Positions 9,229 through 19,789 of a stretch of 64,000 nt of DNA are shown here, piece after piece (within the stretch, counting starts at the first letter, position 1; the number at the start of each line of letters is the position of its first letter). Source of the stretch: Clonostachys chloroleuca (taxonomy: Eukaryota > Ascomycota > Sordariomycetes > Hypocreales > Bionectriaceae); contig JBANAY010000004.1 in NCBI GenBank assembly GCA_037952775.1, positions 8,246,001 through 8,310,000 on the forward strand. Reading direction: 5' to 3'. The notes below the pieces were generated by a model. The model was given only the letters and a program-made list of their open reading frames with translations, was not told where the DNA came from and ran no database searches. Both the position numbers and the translations under genes were made by a program.

Positions 9229-11050
9229 TCATGACCATGCTCGACTCTCGAAATTAGTTCTTCGTGGCCTAACAAAATCTGTATTTCGGTCGTCAAGGGG
9301 AATGTCATCTTCTTTGACGTACGTCTCCCTGGCCTGCTGAACGACGGTAACCAGGGCGATCTGGCCATTTTCAGGCTCAAAGTGCGGCTGCTGTCCGTTG
9401 AGTGAAGACAGCGACTGGAGCCCTTTGTCGCTTGACTTGTTGCCCGAGATCATGGCGTATCGAGATGCTGACCCCGACCCTGGGTATTTGGGCGTAACTA
9501 GTGAACTCCTCTTCGTTCCTTTTACGCGTTCCCTCATGCCGTAGAAGAGCACTGGCATACTGGGCATACAAGCGCATATCACTCCAAGATCCAGTTCCAC
9601 AGCTGCCCAAACGGCCATTGGTACCACATCGTCTAAATTGTGACAGCCCATTAGCATATAGACCTCAACAAGAATGAACAGATACTTACAAGTGGGATTT
9701 GTTTTTCCGATGAATTCCTCGATATGCTTAAGCTTGTATCCCGTGATTGCGACAACTCTACATGTACCCATTTATGTCAGTAAACTTTGGGGAATTAACT
9801 CTGAAAGAGAAACGTACACAAGACCAGTGCAAAACATGATAGAAATCAAAAGTTTTCTTCTCCATGAAAGCTGGAGTCTGACCACAAACGGGAGCGGCGC
9901 GCCCATAATAACTGCTCATGACCTTAATTAGAGATATTCGGGCCCAAGAGGAGATGTAACTTGACGTCAGCAAATGGCAGCCACTCACATAAGTCGCTCA
10001 CAATCAGGATGAGCCAAATGGACCAAATGTAGGATCTAGAGTCGACGCAGTGGCCTTCTGCACCCCCGTCCCATCGCATCCAGTAGTATGATATGGGCGT
10101 ACAAAGGAACATGCTACCGAAGATTGCCGGCATAGATACTATAATGGCGACTGCCATAGCGATTCGCATAACGCGCTTAGCTGAATCGAATTGGAAGATA
10201 CGCATATAGAATAGCACGATGGAGATTCGGATGAGCATGCGGGTGAAGACGTAGAGGACGTTCATTACGTAGTTGACCTGTCGAGAAATAACTGATTAGA
10301 AAGACGAAAAGAACACTAAGACGGTAGGGAGATTATCGTACCCGCAGCAAGAATGGGATCTCGTCGAACGAAACAGCCCAGATATCCATGCCGAATCCCT
10401 TGCTTTTACCTGCCATCCTGTAAGTTGATTATTCTCTCGATTCGAATCGCGGGCAGAGTTAGACCTACAGGCAACCATTGTGGCAGTGTAGCCAATGCAG
10501 GCAGCCTGGCTCCACGTCAGCCATTTCGTGAATGTTGGCGGCAGCGACACGGAGGGAACATACCAAAGCCAAGAAGCTCATCCAATCATCCCACCAGAGC
10601 TTAAGTCCGAATGCCAAACGTGATAATAGTCGAACTCCGCCTGTTACTGCCGCCAGCGCAATGAAGGTAAGCGTAATGGGAATGTAAGCGTAGGTCGTCG
10701 CGGGCTCGATGCCACAGGAGGCGCTCGTGATGTTTTTCGCGGCTTTTTGACATGTTTGTTAGTCGCATAGTTACCATATCTTGGAATGAGAAAGGGAACC
10801 ACTGACCAAGTTGCTCTCTAACGGTGCAGACGCCGCTCCTGATGCAGACAGTGGCCTGTTGCGCAAGAGCGGCGTTCCCGCAGGCACACGCGGTGTCAGT
10901 CAACGAACATGTCGAGTTGTTGATGGCCGTTATGAAACATTTCAGCTGCACAAACCGTTAGCGAATCCGTCGGCCAGGTCGCCAAGATCCTGGCATCATC
11001 TTGCAACGTACAGCGCATGTCGGAAGCGTCGTTATGAGTGAAGAACTCAT
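9229..11050 (-). CDS. CFEM-domain seven-transmembrane receptor (Pth11-type), nine exons
   Basis: Exons on the minus strand: 11012-11050, 10807-10945, 10564-10742, 10469-10505, 10342-10409, 9989-10277, 9818-9911, 9690-9757 and 9229-9632. All phases fit, for about 438 aa. The N-terminus is a CFEM domain (LPTCALKCFITAINNSTC, then DTACAC and two further Cys, with an eighth in SASCGIE). It is followed by the fungal rhodopsin-like region: WWDDWM, FGMDIWAV, YVFTRMLIRISIVLFYMRIF and SDLFIMGAPLPFV. A Ser-rich cytoplasmic tail ends SRAWS. Such proteins sense surface or host cues through G proteins. The chosen ATG at 11050 lacks a signal peptide. A good one (LSLFCLFLLAFSG) lies just upstream from an ATG at 11171 but in another frame, so the true start may involve an indel. 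Confidence 0.85.
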
Positions 11051-11171
11051 AGTTTCCGTCCTTGTTCGTTGGCATTCGCCCGGAAAACGCCAGCAGAAAC
11101 AGGCAAAACAGAGAGAGCCTCGGCCAACTACGACGACATGATATGATATGATTAAAGTTTCTGGGTGCCAT

Positions 11172-11837
11172 GGCGATTTGGTCGACCCCTATGTACTAGA
11201 CCCAAACATGCATCACCCCGGTCGTGCATAGGGTCACGGTTGGCTGTTTACCACGTTGGGAGCAGAATACAACCATGTTGGTGTCATCTCAGCCCAGTGG
11301 CTGTCAGAGTAGCGTTCGATTGCGATCCTTCAATGCTGCGTTGGCCGCATGTGTGACAGCAAAAGTACCGCCGGCTACATTACCCTCGTCCTGGGCGCAT
11401 ATAATATGTCCATTTTCCTCGGGCTGCATTCTCCACGACAGGGACCGCGTGCAACGTGCATAGGAAGGATTCCAAGGTACCAATCGCCAACATGAGACCA
11501 CGTTCTGTGGAGGGACGATTGATTCCGGAATGCGACATCCAACTGTCCAAGCGACATCCATAGATTCTCACTACCCTATTAAATCACTAGACCATATTTC
11601 CCTGGGAAAATGAGGAGTGACTGAAGAGATTGTGCGACACACCCAACAAGAAGAATCCCCCCCCTGCCCCCTTGCTTATGACCAGGTTGGGCGTACCATC
11701 TTTCCCCAATCCCGACATGGGACCAACGTGTGAAAATGCAGAGTTTTATTAGTCAAACTGTGCCTCAAATCCCTTCCCAACCCTGCCGCATGTATACTCG
11801 TATTCTGAGGCAGCAGTGATCAGCGTTGGTCGCGTAG
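11172..11837. other. Intergenic, no gene seen
   Basis: This is the promoter side of the CFEM receptor and the 3' flank of the PhzF-like gene. The overlapping short frames at 11224-11571 on both strands show no motif. Confidence 0.35.
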
Positions 11838-12730
11838 CTATAGCGAAGGTATTTGAATCTTCCCTTCGGAAGTGGGCACGGCTTCCCCGCCAAGGAAAAC
11901 CTCCTTGATCTCCCGACGGTTCTCCTCAAGAATAACTTTCACATGTATGTCACCCCTCCTTCCCATTTCCACACCTTGGGTGATGTGGTAACTCCGCGTG
12001 AGCGGTCCCCCTTTCCCTCGCTTAGTGTCAGATACGATGACAGGGCAGAGGCAGCGCTACCGGTAGCCGGGTCCTCGCGAGATCCTAGGCCACGAGTTCG
12101 CAGCCTCCTAGTCCCGTCTTCCTGGGTCCCGAGATCTACAAAATAGTACGTGTTGACTATCCCATCGCGCCAGCCCTCGTCCAGGCGCTCTTTGGCTGTG
12201 TATGTGTTTGAGGTGCCAAGCAAATTCTCGGTGGGCCTGGCGAGGGCTTCCAGGTCGGGGAGCTGCGCCAGGATGAAATTCATTCCTTTGACGATGCTTA
12301 CGACCGGGTAGTGTCCGAAATCCCGATCGGAAAAGGGCTGCGTGTGAATGTGAACATTGTGAGGAACTGACAGAAGCACCCCGTCGCCTTGAGCCTGGAA
12401 AGGAAGACGGCCGGCTTTGGCGACGAGCGTGCGTGCAGTCTCAAGTTTCAAATGGTGCAAGATATAGTTGGACGTCCCGACCGTTGGGTGTCCTGCAAAC
12501 GGAAGTTCGGCGATAGGCGTGAAGATATCGACGCGCGCCTCTCCGTTCTGTACGTCCGTCTCCGTTTGCTGATGGAGAAAGACGGTCTCGGAGAGATTGA
12601 ATTCTTTGGCGATGGCCTGCTTCTGCGCCTGGGAGAGTTCGACCTCTGAGGGCACTCTAACGATGGCCAAAGGGTTGCCTCGGAATGGCTTTGACGTGAA
12701 GACGTCCAGCACTGCGAATTCAAGCGCCAT
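11838..12730 (-). CDS. PhzF-family isomerase/epimerase-like protein, one frameshift
   Basis: Starting at the ATG at 12730 the protein opens MALEFAVLDVFTSKPFRGNP, the PhzF family signature, with the candidate catalytic Glu in NLSETVFL, then AGHPTVGTS and the conserved EDPATGSAASALSSYL. After SEGKG the frame slips: one extra G in the run at 12007-12011 (C on the plus strand) would lead straight into the family ending ITQGVEMGRRGDIHVKV and a stop at 11838-11840. Reconnected length is about 298 aa, normal for fungal PhzF-like proteins. These fold as a duplicated diaminopimelate-epimerase domain; the substrate in fungi is unknown. In-frame codons upstream of 12730 carry no ATG. The slip is a homopolymer indel, real or from consensus calling. 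Confidence 0.82.
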
Positions 12731-13740
12731 GGTTCTAATTATGGATGTCAATAGCAGCGTCGCCAAGCCCGTCAATCGTCGTGGAGGCAATCGTCGTAGA
12801 GAGCAGACAAGATGATTTCGATAAGCTGACGAGCTGAGGGCATATTACGGACGTAGAGTGGAGATACACTACATTTATGACTCTCTTTAAGCTTTATAAT
12901 CAAGGTGGTTTTCGGCGCGTTGTAGGGGATTTCGTGACCGATGTCGCCATCTGGTGATGTGTCACCATTTCCCCGCGCAGTAACAATTTGAGGGGGAGAA
13001 ATTACTTCAATTGGTATTATCTACGACATCCTCAAGCTGACTGATAGGCTCTGAAAAGGACGGAACAACATAGTTTGGACAATATCCCCTTCCTGCATGT
13101 CAATTACACATTTGAGCGGTGGCAATTGTGCCAAGAGGGCTGGACCTCTAAAATTCCAAAAGAGCGCGTAAGGAATCTCGGGGGTAATTTACCGATGGAT
13201 TTTCATCCTTCGTCAGACGGCGAATTGAGCCCTTTTGGTGGATGAGTCATGCCAATATCGGAGGTGATCCGTCAGCACAACGAAAGGGGAGTCACTACAG
13301 CGCCTCGTCGGATGATGATATAGGACACACGACTGTAGCTTGGCAACTTGACCATAATCTCTAATATCTATAGATCGCAAATCTCACTAATATTTCACTA
13401 GTCCAGCGGGTGGCTTAAGCTCTGGCTATATCAGCTTGGACTTAAGCACAAGGGGAACACACTTAAATTCAAGCACCATCCACCACCTTCCCATTGCGTA
13501 CACGTTTTATCGGCTCTAAACTAGCGGAAATTATCGAGTACTATTTAGGAAGCACAAACAGGATGCCAAAAGCCAAGATCGGTTTCTACGTAGTTTGGGA
13601 ACACTCATAGGTAAGTAACAAAGGTTACTGGGAGCTAGATATCAAATAATCGTTGCATTTCTTTCGTGATACTCACGAAATGACCCCGGGTGAGAGACTC
13701 CAGGGATGGAAAAATCCAAAGGAACCTGTCAGCTCTTGCT
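12731..13740. other. Intergenic, no gene seen
   Basis: About 1 kb without a supported gene. The first 200 bases are the probable PhzF promoter. No repeats or RNA gene were recognised. Confidence 0.35.
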
Positions 13741-14812
13741 CTACATAGTGCTGTTGTGATCCAGGGGTGGCTTCCCTCTCTTACTGAGCAAGCCATGATA
13801 CTGCTTCTTGGCCATTCGTTCACTTGGGTCGAATGAGTCATCACGGAGGCCCTCATCAAAACCCATCTGGTCATCCGTGCCTCCCTTCAAGCCAGCCATA
13901 AACGAGTAAAAGTCCTTGGCACTCTCCGCAATCTTCTCGAAATACTCGCTCTTGAGTTCCACCCTCATGAACCGACCCCCTCTCTCCTCTGCCTCCTCCT
14001 CCGTCAATCCATTATCTTCGAGCATGCGCACTCGATCATACTGAGACAACGTAATGGCTGTCTGGAAGGCGTTGCGGATCTGCCGTGCGTTCCAGGTTGT
14101 CCTTTTCTCCTTGTGGCTCTCGAAATGCTCAGATGCATACGTTAGAAGAGCCGACCGGTCGAATTCGATTTTGATCTTATTCTCCTTGTTTTCGCGGGCT
14201 ATGCGGTCCAAAAGCTTACCCCATATGAGTTTCGTGGAGTTGAGATCGATCGAGGGGTACCGCAGGTAGAGGTGCATCCGAGATTTGAAGGCTTCGTCGA
14301 TTACTCCGGCTCTATTGGTAGTGAGAAATAGAATGCCAGAGTAGTATTCTAGAACTCTCAAGAAGACTTCAGACTAGTTAGTTCCCGCTGTGACATCTGT
14401 TTATGATACTTCGTCATGACAACCCACCTGAGACTAAAGCATCCCGCTCAATGTCATGCCAATCTCGTTTCATCAAAAAGACATCAGCCTCGTCGATGAG
14501 CATGATGCACCCCCAGCTGCTAGCTAGGTTGAAGTGGTATGACAAACTAGCCTCGATATCCTTTGATGTTATTCCGATATCACCGGATGTTAAAACGTAC
14601 AAAGGGCGTTTGGTATAGGCTGCGATTGCCTCTGCGGTGCTCGTCCTGCCAACCCCGGGTGGTCCATGCAGGAGTATGATAAGTCCTCGGCCTTTGCCCC
14701 GGACAATATCCATCCTATGGCGATGTTAAAGATGAGAGCGAAGAAACTACATACCTATGCTTCAAGCGCTTCTTACTCAAAACTAAAGGGGCTGCAAGTT
14801 CTGCATGAAAGA
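13741..14812 (-). pseudogene. N-terminally truncated AAA+ ATPase with altered Walker A
   Basis: Exons 14428-14714 and 13741-14366 (61-nt intron) give the ATPase core. The Walker A is GPPGVGRTST, where Arg replaces the usual Lys; Walker B is CIMLIDEADVF; then come sensor-1 FLTTNRAG and the C-terminal helical lid, ending DHNSTM. A further exon (about 14755-14812, ELAAPLVLSKKRLKHR) may join through a 40-nt intron, unusually short. Relatives are usually 600-900 aa with a large N-terminal half; here that half is missing because the next, oppositely oriented relic begins at 14822. Truncation plus loss of the Walker A Lys suggest a dead gene or a non-hydrolysing remnant. Confidence 0.7.
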
Positions 14813-14821
14813 ACCCTAGTC

Positions 14822-15819
14822 ATGAGTAGTCTAAGCCTCAGGGCACAAGATGAACTCAAACAAAGGCTTGATGAAACACTTCAGCGTGTAATGGCACTGG
14901 AGGGTCTGAAGGAAATCCTGATCGACGACAAGAGGAGAGATATCGAGCAACTACTTGCTAAGACCCCCGAGCGACCTAAACATGAGGATAGGAATTTAGA
15001 CGAAACACATAAAGACGTACCTACACAGGTTACTCAAGAGACGGCCATCGACACCGCCACATGCCAATCATCCGAGAATGCACCGGATGAGCGGCCAACC
15101 ATACCGCAGATTCTAGAGTTGCTGGAGTATGATCCTGCAATTATGCCCACTGACTGCACCAAGCTGCTCAGGATTCAGCCGATGTCAGCGGGCTTAAAAA
15201 GTGGCAGGCTGCTATATGTGGTGAACAATATTCGCCTAAGAGCATGGCTTGAGGTAGATGAATCATCATGGTTGCACGTCCAACTCGACAGATCATGGCC
15301 ATGGCGTACTTCTGTGGCCAACACCGCCGTGTTGGATCTGATGTTTAACCGTCTCCTACCGAAATGGGCATGAGCCTCCTGTGTCGGCTCATCGACACTG
15401 GCAAGGAGGTCTTTGCGTCTGAGATTGCGCTTGACGCGTTGGAGAGATTAGAGCCATCTGATATAGCTACTATATGCAACTCGATCGAAAAGCTTCTAGC
15501 GCTTCTCGGAAGCAGCGCTGTGGTTTTTATTGTTATTGAAGGCCTCAACTTCTTCTCGTACCCCGCCAGTCGCCAACCAGAAACCAAGGAGTTACTAGGC
15601 CGCCTCATCTCTTTTCAACGGAGAACAAAAACAGCTACGATCAAACTTCTGTTCACGTGCTCCAGTAGGGTCTTATTCCTGGAAGACATGATCACGAGCT
15701 CTGAAACTATGACTGTACCTCGGAGCCCACCTGACTTGGGAATTTGGAAAGACGTCGCTTTTAGCGAACTGTTTGATGAGGTGTTGAGTGACCCGGATGA
15801 TAGCTCAGATGATAACTAG
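14822..15819 (+). pseudogene. Relic of a fungal FCGQH-block protein (broken)
   Basis: From the ATG at 14822 a frame runs through a coiled-coil-like part (LRAQDELKQRLDETLQRVM) and a linker to NNIRLRAWLEVDESSWLHV. The frame then shifts near 15285-15300: the plus-one frame carries AYFCGQHRRVGSDV, meets a TAA at 15346-15348, and continues in the same frame as MSLLCRLIDTGKEVF to VFIVIEGLNFF and an acidic end. The order RLRAWL, FCGQH, SLLCRLI, then a hydrophobic strand ending in an acidic residue resembles large fungal NTPase-like proteins I have seen but cannot name. One frameshift and one nonsense codon mark it as a pseudogene. It starts 10 bases from the truncated AAA+ relic on the other strand. 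Confidence 0.6.
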
Positions 15820-16286
15820 GAGGAGTCTAGGGAGTGAACAACAGGGAGCTTTCGAAAATAGTATGTGAATTATTCTAGCTCGGATTATGTGGCAAACTGG
15901 CGGTATTACTGGTGACTGAATATCATCGATTCATAACTTCTCCCAGATAAGATGCAACTTCATACCGGGAGTTAAACTTTGAGCGGAGAACTATTGCTGG
16001 CTTATTCTTGCCCCTTCTTCCACGTATCTGATTGGAAGATTCAGACGGTGAGCCAGCTGAATAATAGAAGTAGGGTACTTGATAAGTAATGCAGGGATCC
16101 GACTCTGTCTAATCCCTGTAACCGGTGACTTCTTTCCATTTCAGGACTCGTGTGGTGGGTCATTTGACTCCTCTATTCCGGGTATAATGAAACCCATCTA
16201 CTTCTTTCAGAAGACCAATCGGCCTCTATCACCAGAACAGCTACCTACATATTACTTGATGCATTGGAAATAACAACTCCCTCGAA
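15820..16286. other. Intergenic; promoter of the Zn2Cys6 gene
   Basis: No coding signal. This is the likely upstream region of the regulator at 16287; no distinct box is seen. Confidence 0.3.
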
Positions 16287-17756
16287 ATGGCAAATATGAG
16301 CTGCGACCTCTGTCACTTTAGAAAGGAGAAGTGCGTCTCCGACACTGATGCCAACCAGTGTCAGCGATGTGTGCGGCTTGGTGTATGTTGCACCAACAAA
16401 AGGAGACTGCCTCGGCTGGGTCGACGGCCCAAAGTGGGACAACTCCCATCCGGAACCTGCGGCGTGCTTTGCTTTGACTCCAGAGGCAATCAAGAACCAG
16501 TCTTCGGAGCTACTGCCTCATCGGTAGCTACGCCGTCTGTCCTCGAATTGTCTCAGCGAGTTGGTGATGAGGACACAGCTGTCGAGCAGGCCCTAGTAAC
16601 GACTATGGTTCGATGTTCACCATACCCCGTCGTTAGGAGTCACATGCCTACTGTCCACCCCCTGGGACCGTCATTCTATTTGTTGAACGATCCCGAAAGC
16701 TTCTATCGCGTGCATCGGCGATTTATGATGGGCCGCAGCTTTAACGGCATCTTCCAGCGCGCCATTTGGTCCCATCTGCCCCGAGCCAATGGCATCCTGC
16801 TAAAGGCGTATGATGTGACATTCACTACGTGGAATTGGGAAGCTGGCCGACGGAAAACCCGAAGCGAGGTTGACGCTTCGTTGGCAAGCGAGTGCCTCAA
16901 TTTTCTCCGTCAGCACCGCTTTGAGCATCCTGGAGACGCTGCTGCCCTACTCATGTTCTCCCAAATCCTCTTTGTATACCACATAAACATGCATTGCACA
17001 TCTGCGTACTCTATTGTCCGCAGTGCCATGTTTACAGCAGCACCTCACTATGAGGAGCTTCTCTTGGACAAAAAATTGGATCCCATTACTGTCACTCCAG
17101 TCCTTATCGACACCTGGGAGGCGCTGATACGGCGAGAGCTACCCTCAGTCAGGGTTTCGTCATCGACCCGTCTTATCATAGACAGGACTGTTGGCCTCTG
17201 TTGGCATCTCATTCTATTGTTGCAGGATTTATGCGAATGTAGCTATCGTCAGAAATGCGCTTTCCCCAATCACATAGACAAAGACTGCGTCTACAGAGAT
17301 GTGGAGAGTCGGATTCGAGACTGGGAGCCTACTCTACCTGATGGACTCTTTGATCAGTATCCCCCTCTGGTGGTGGACACCATGTTTTTCCAGGTCCGTG
17401 TTTACCGTGCGGCTTCGCTATTAATCATTCACAGGCTGCGGTACCGCCTCGGTGATCACGACGAGGAGGCACTTTATCTCGGCCGAATCATTTCATCTGA
17501 AGTTTTAGACTTCTTATCATGGGCGCCTGAAGAGCTAAGACATCTACCACTCGGACTGCCCCTACTGGTTGCTGCCATCGAGGCCCGGGAAATTTGCATG
17601 AAGATAATTCCTCAGTTGACAGTTTTGAACCGAAACCAGGAGCTGCTTTCGCAATATGTGAGGTTTATTGATATTGTCTGGGAAGCGAGACATCAAGGAT
17701 ATGGGGGATTGTGGTTTGACTTGATTGACAGTATTCAGCCTCCAATTATTATCTGA
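16287..17756 (+). CDS. Zn2Cys6 transcription factor (489 aa)
   Basis: A single exon. Residues 6-33 form a binuclear zinc cluster: CDLCHFRKEKC, then CQRC and VCC (C-x2-C-x6-C-x8-C-x2-C-x5/6-C), followed by a basic linker (KRRLPRLGRRPK) that would read DNA. The remaining ~400 residues are helical, as in the fungal-specific regulatory domain, and hold no second motif. It lies 560 bases upstream of the flavin monooxygenase on the same strand, so a local regulatory link is possible but unproven. The length is ordinary for such regulators. Confidence 0.88.
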   Translation: MANMSCDLCHFRKEKCVSDTDANQCQRCVRLGVCCTNKRRLPRLGRRPKVGQLPSGTCGVLCFDSRGNQEPVFGATASSVATPSVLELSQRVGDEDTAVEQALVTTMVRCSPYPVVRSHMPTVHPLGPSFYLLNDPESFYRVHRRFMMGRSFNGIFQRAIWSHLPRANGILLKAYDVTFTTWNWEAGRRKTRSEVDASLASECLNFLRQHRFEHPGDAAALLMFSQILFVYHINMHCTSAYSIVRSAMFTAAPHYEELLLDKKLDPITVTPVLIDTWEALIRRELPSVRVSSSTRLIIDRTVGLCWHLILLLQDLCECSYRQKCAFPNHIDKDCVYRDVESRIRDWEPTLPDGLFDQYPPLVVDTMFFQVRVYRAASLLIIHRLRYRLGDHDEEALYLGRIISSEVLDFLSWAPEELRHLPLGLPLLVAAIEAREICMKIIPQLTVLNRNQELLSQYVRFIDIVWEARHQGYGGLWFDLIDSIQPPIII

Positions 17757-18122
17757 TATTAATTTATCTATGCACTGTGTGCATTAGGTGCCATTGGATG
17801 GTAACCCCTCGCTTCGGTTGTTACTATTTGGGAATCCTAAATAAATGAAGTCACCTTATTTACATTAAAATACCTCATATCTAGAAGTACCTGACCCCTC
17901 TTGTGAACCCGTGGATTGAAAGATGTACGTATGCAAAAGAACGATGCCGTCTGTTAATACGCTCCAGAACTCGTCTCGTCTACAAACGAGCTCTAGTAAT
18001 AAGTCTTGTATTCATTTCCTCCCCGCGGCATATACCCTAGTCAGGCCGGTGAATTCTTGCTATATTTGGGCTAGTGGAGTGGGAGAACGATCAAGCGGCG
18101 TTTCGGTGAAAAGGAGAGTCCC

Positions 18123-18220
18123 GAATATGAAGAAGGCTCCAGCCTAGGAGAGTCGAGGAATACAAAGCAGGCTCCAACCTTGAAGAGACGAGAATATAAA
18201 AAGCCTCCATCCTCATCGCG
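18123..18220 (+). promoter_or_regulatory. Threefold ~35-bp repeat overlapping the TATA box of the monooxygenase gene
   Basis: Three degenerate direct repeats begin at 18123, 18158 and 18192. Each reads GAATA, a purine-rich spacer, then GGCTCCA or GCCTCCA and CCT. The third contains ATATAAAAA at about 18193-18201, the likely TATA box about 120 bases before the ATG at 18317. The rest of 17757-18316 holds no gene. The spacing suggests repeated binding sites for one factor or a small local duplication. Confidence 0.55.
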
Positions 18221-18316
18221 ATCCTACTCTTTGTTTTCAACATTACACCATTCTCAAAGCATAAACAGGAATATTTACATCCACTTTCCTCACTTTCTCG
18301 TCTTACATGGCCGACA

Positions 18317-19789
18317 ATGGCTGTAATGAATCACGTTGAATCGGGGGACATTCTTGATGTTCTCATCATCGGCGCTGGTATATCGGGTATCAATGCTGCC
18401 TACTACTTGCCCAAGTATGGTCCTCAAGGGCAGACGTACGCGATTCTTGAAGGCAGGTCATCAATCGGTGGAACCTGGGATCTATTCCGCTACCCAGGAA
18501 TTCGCTGCGATTCTGACATTCTGACCTTCTCCTTTGCTTGGAATCCATGGCATGGGGACAAAATTCTGGTCGGCGGGCCTGAACTTTGCGACTACATGAA
18601 GCAATCTGCCGAGAAGATTGGCGCCGATAGGCACATCAAGTTCAACACTATGGTTCGATCTGTTTCGTGGTCCTCAGACGAGTCGCTGTGGACTCTCAAT
18701 ACAATTGTGGATGGCCAAAGACAACAAGAGTACAGGTCACGATTCATCATCCTTAGCACGGGCTACTATGACTATCGCAATCCCAAAGATCACATCATCC
18801 CCGGCCTCAAGACTTTCAAAGGTGACATTGTGGAACCGCAATTTTGGCCAGAAGATCTAGACCTCGATGGGAAAGACGTTGTTATCGTTGGCAGTGGCGC
18901 CACGGCCGTTACTATTCTTCCCAACATCGCTGCCAAGACGAAACACACGACCATGTTGCAGAGAAGCCCTACCTACATCGCCAACGTGGCCAATAGAATT
19001 CCCTCGATCGATAGAATGGCCAGGGCTTATCTTCCCGCACGTTTCGCCCATTGGGTCAGTCGGATGTATCACATGGTCAAATCTTACGCTTCTTACACCT
19101 ATGTAGTGAAGAACCCAGAGAAGGTGAAGCGCTTGATTATGGCTAGAATGGAACAGCAACTACCTCCCCACATATCAGTGGAACCTCACTTTTCTCCGAG
19201 ATATAATCCTTGGGAGCAAAGACTGTGTGCCTGCCCCGACGGTGATTTCTGGGCAGCTCTACGATCCGGCAAGGCCAGCGTGGTTACCGATGAGATTGAT
19301 CGCATTTCCGAAACTCAGATCCATCTGAAATCTGGAGAGGATATAACAGCGGACGCCCTCATCCTTGCCACTGGCCTCAAGCTCCAATTTGCTGGTGGAA
19401 TTGCAATCTATGTCGATGGTGAGCTCATCGAGCCATCTCACAAGTTTGGTTGGAAGGGCTGTATGATCCAAGACGTACCGAACCTGGCGTTCATTATTGG
19501 ATATACGAATGCCTCGTGGACACTTGGCTCTGATGCTAGCTCGTACCTGCTCATGAGGCTCTTGAGGACTATGAAGGCGAAGTCGGCTACGTCAGTTACG
19601 CCGATGGTGCCGAAAGATGTTGATATGAAGGCCGAGCCCTGCTTCAAATTGAGTTCTACGTACTTGAAGAACACTTTGGCGGTTTTCCCTAAAGACGGAG
19701 AAGGTCAATGGAGGTTCAAGACCCATTACATGTCTGACATGTGGGACGCGACGTGGGGTGACATAGTAACTAATCTTGAGTTCCGCTGA
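18317..19789 (+). CDS. EthA-like flavin-dependent monooxygenase with altered BVMO fingerprint (490 aa)
   Basis: A single exon. It carries an FAD Rossmann motif GAGISG (residues 19-24) followed by an acidic strand end, GGTWDLFRYPGIRCDSD typical of Baeyer-Villiger enzymes, a second dinucleotide motif GSGATAV (192-198) for NADPH, and ATGL. The Baeyer-Villiger fingerprint FxGxxxHxxxW(P/D) appears as FKGDIVEPQFWP (167-178), with Glu173 in place of the conserved His. Overall it resembles the EthA group, which oxidises ketones or sulfur compounds. The His swap may alter or abolish oxygenation chemistry, or make it a different type of oxidase. It lies downstream of a Zn2Cys6 gene, on the same strand, behind a repeat-bearing promoter. 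Confidence 0.88.
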   Translation: MAVMNHVESGDILDVLIIGAGISGINAAYYLPKYGPQGQTYAILEGRSSIGGTWDLFRYPGIRCDSDILTFSFAWNPWHGDKILVGGPELCDYMKQSAEKIGADRHIKFNTMVRSVSWSSDESLWTLNTIVDGQRQQEYRSRFIILSTGYYDYRNPKDHIIPGLKTFKGDIVEPQFWPEDLDLDGKDVVIVGSGATAVTILPNIAAKTKHTTMLQRSPTYIANVANRIPSIDRMARAYLPARFAHWVSRMYHMVKSYASYTYVVKNPEKVKRLIMARMEQQLPPHISVEPHFSPRYNPWEQRLCACPDGDFWAALRSGKASVVTDEIDRISETQIHLKSGEDITADALILATGLKLQFAGGIAIYVDGELIEPSHKFGWKGCMIQDVPNLAFIIGYTNASWTLGSDASSYLLMRLLRTMKAKSATSVTPMVPKDVDMKAEPCFKLSSTYLKNTLAVFPKDGEGQWRFKTHYMSDMWDATWGDIVTNLEFR

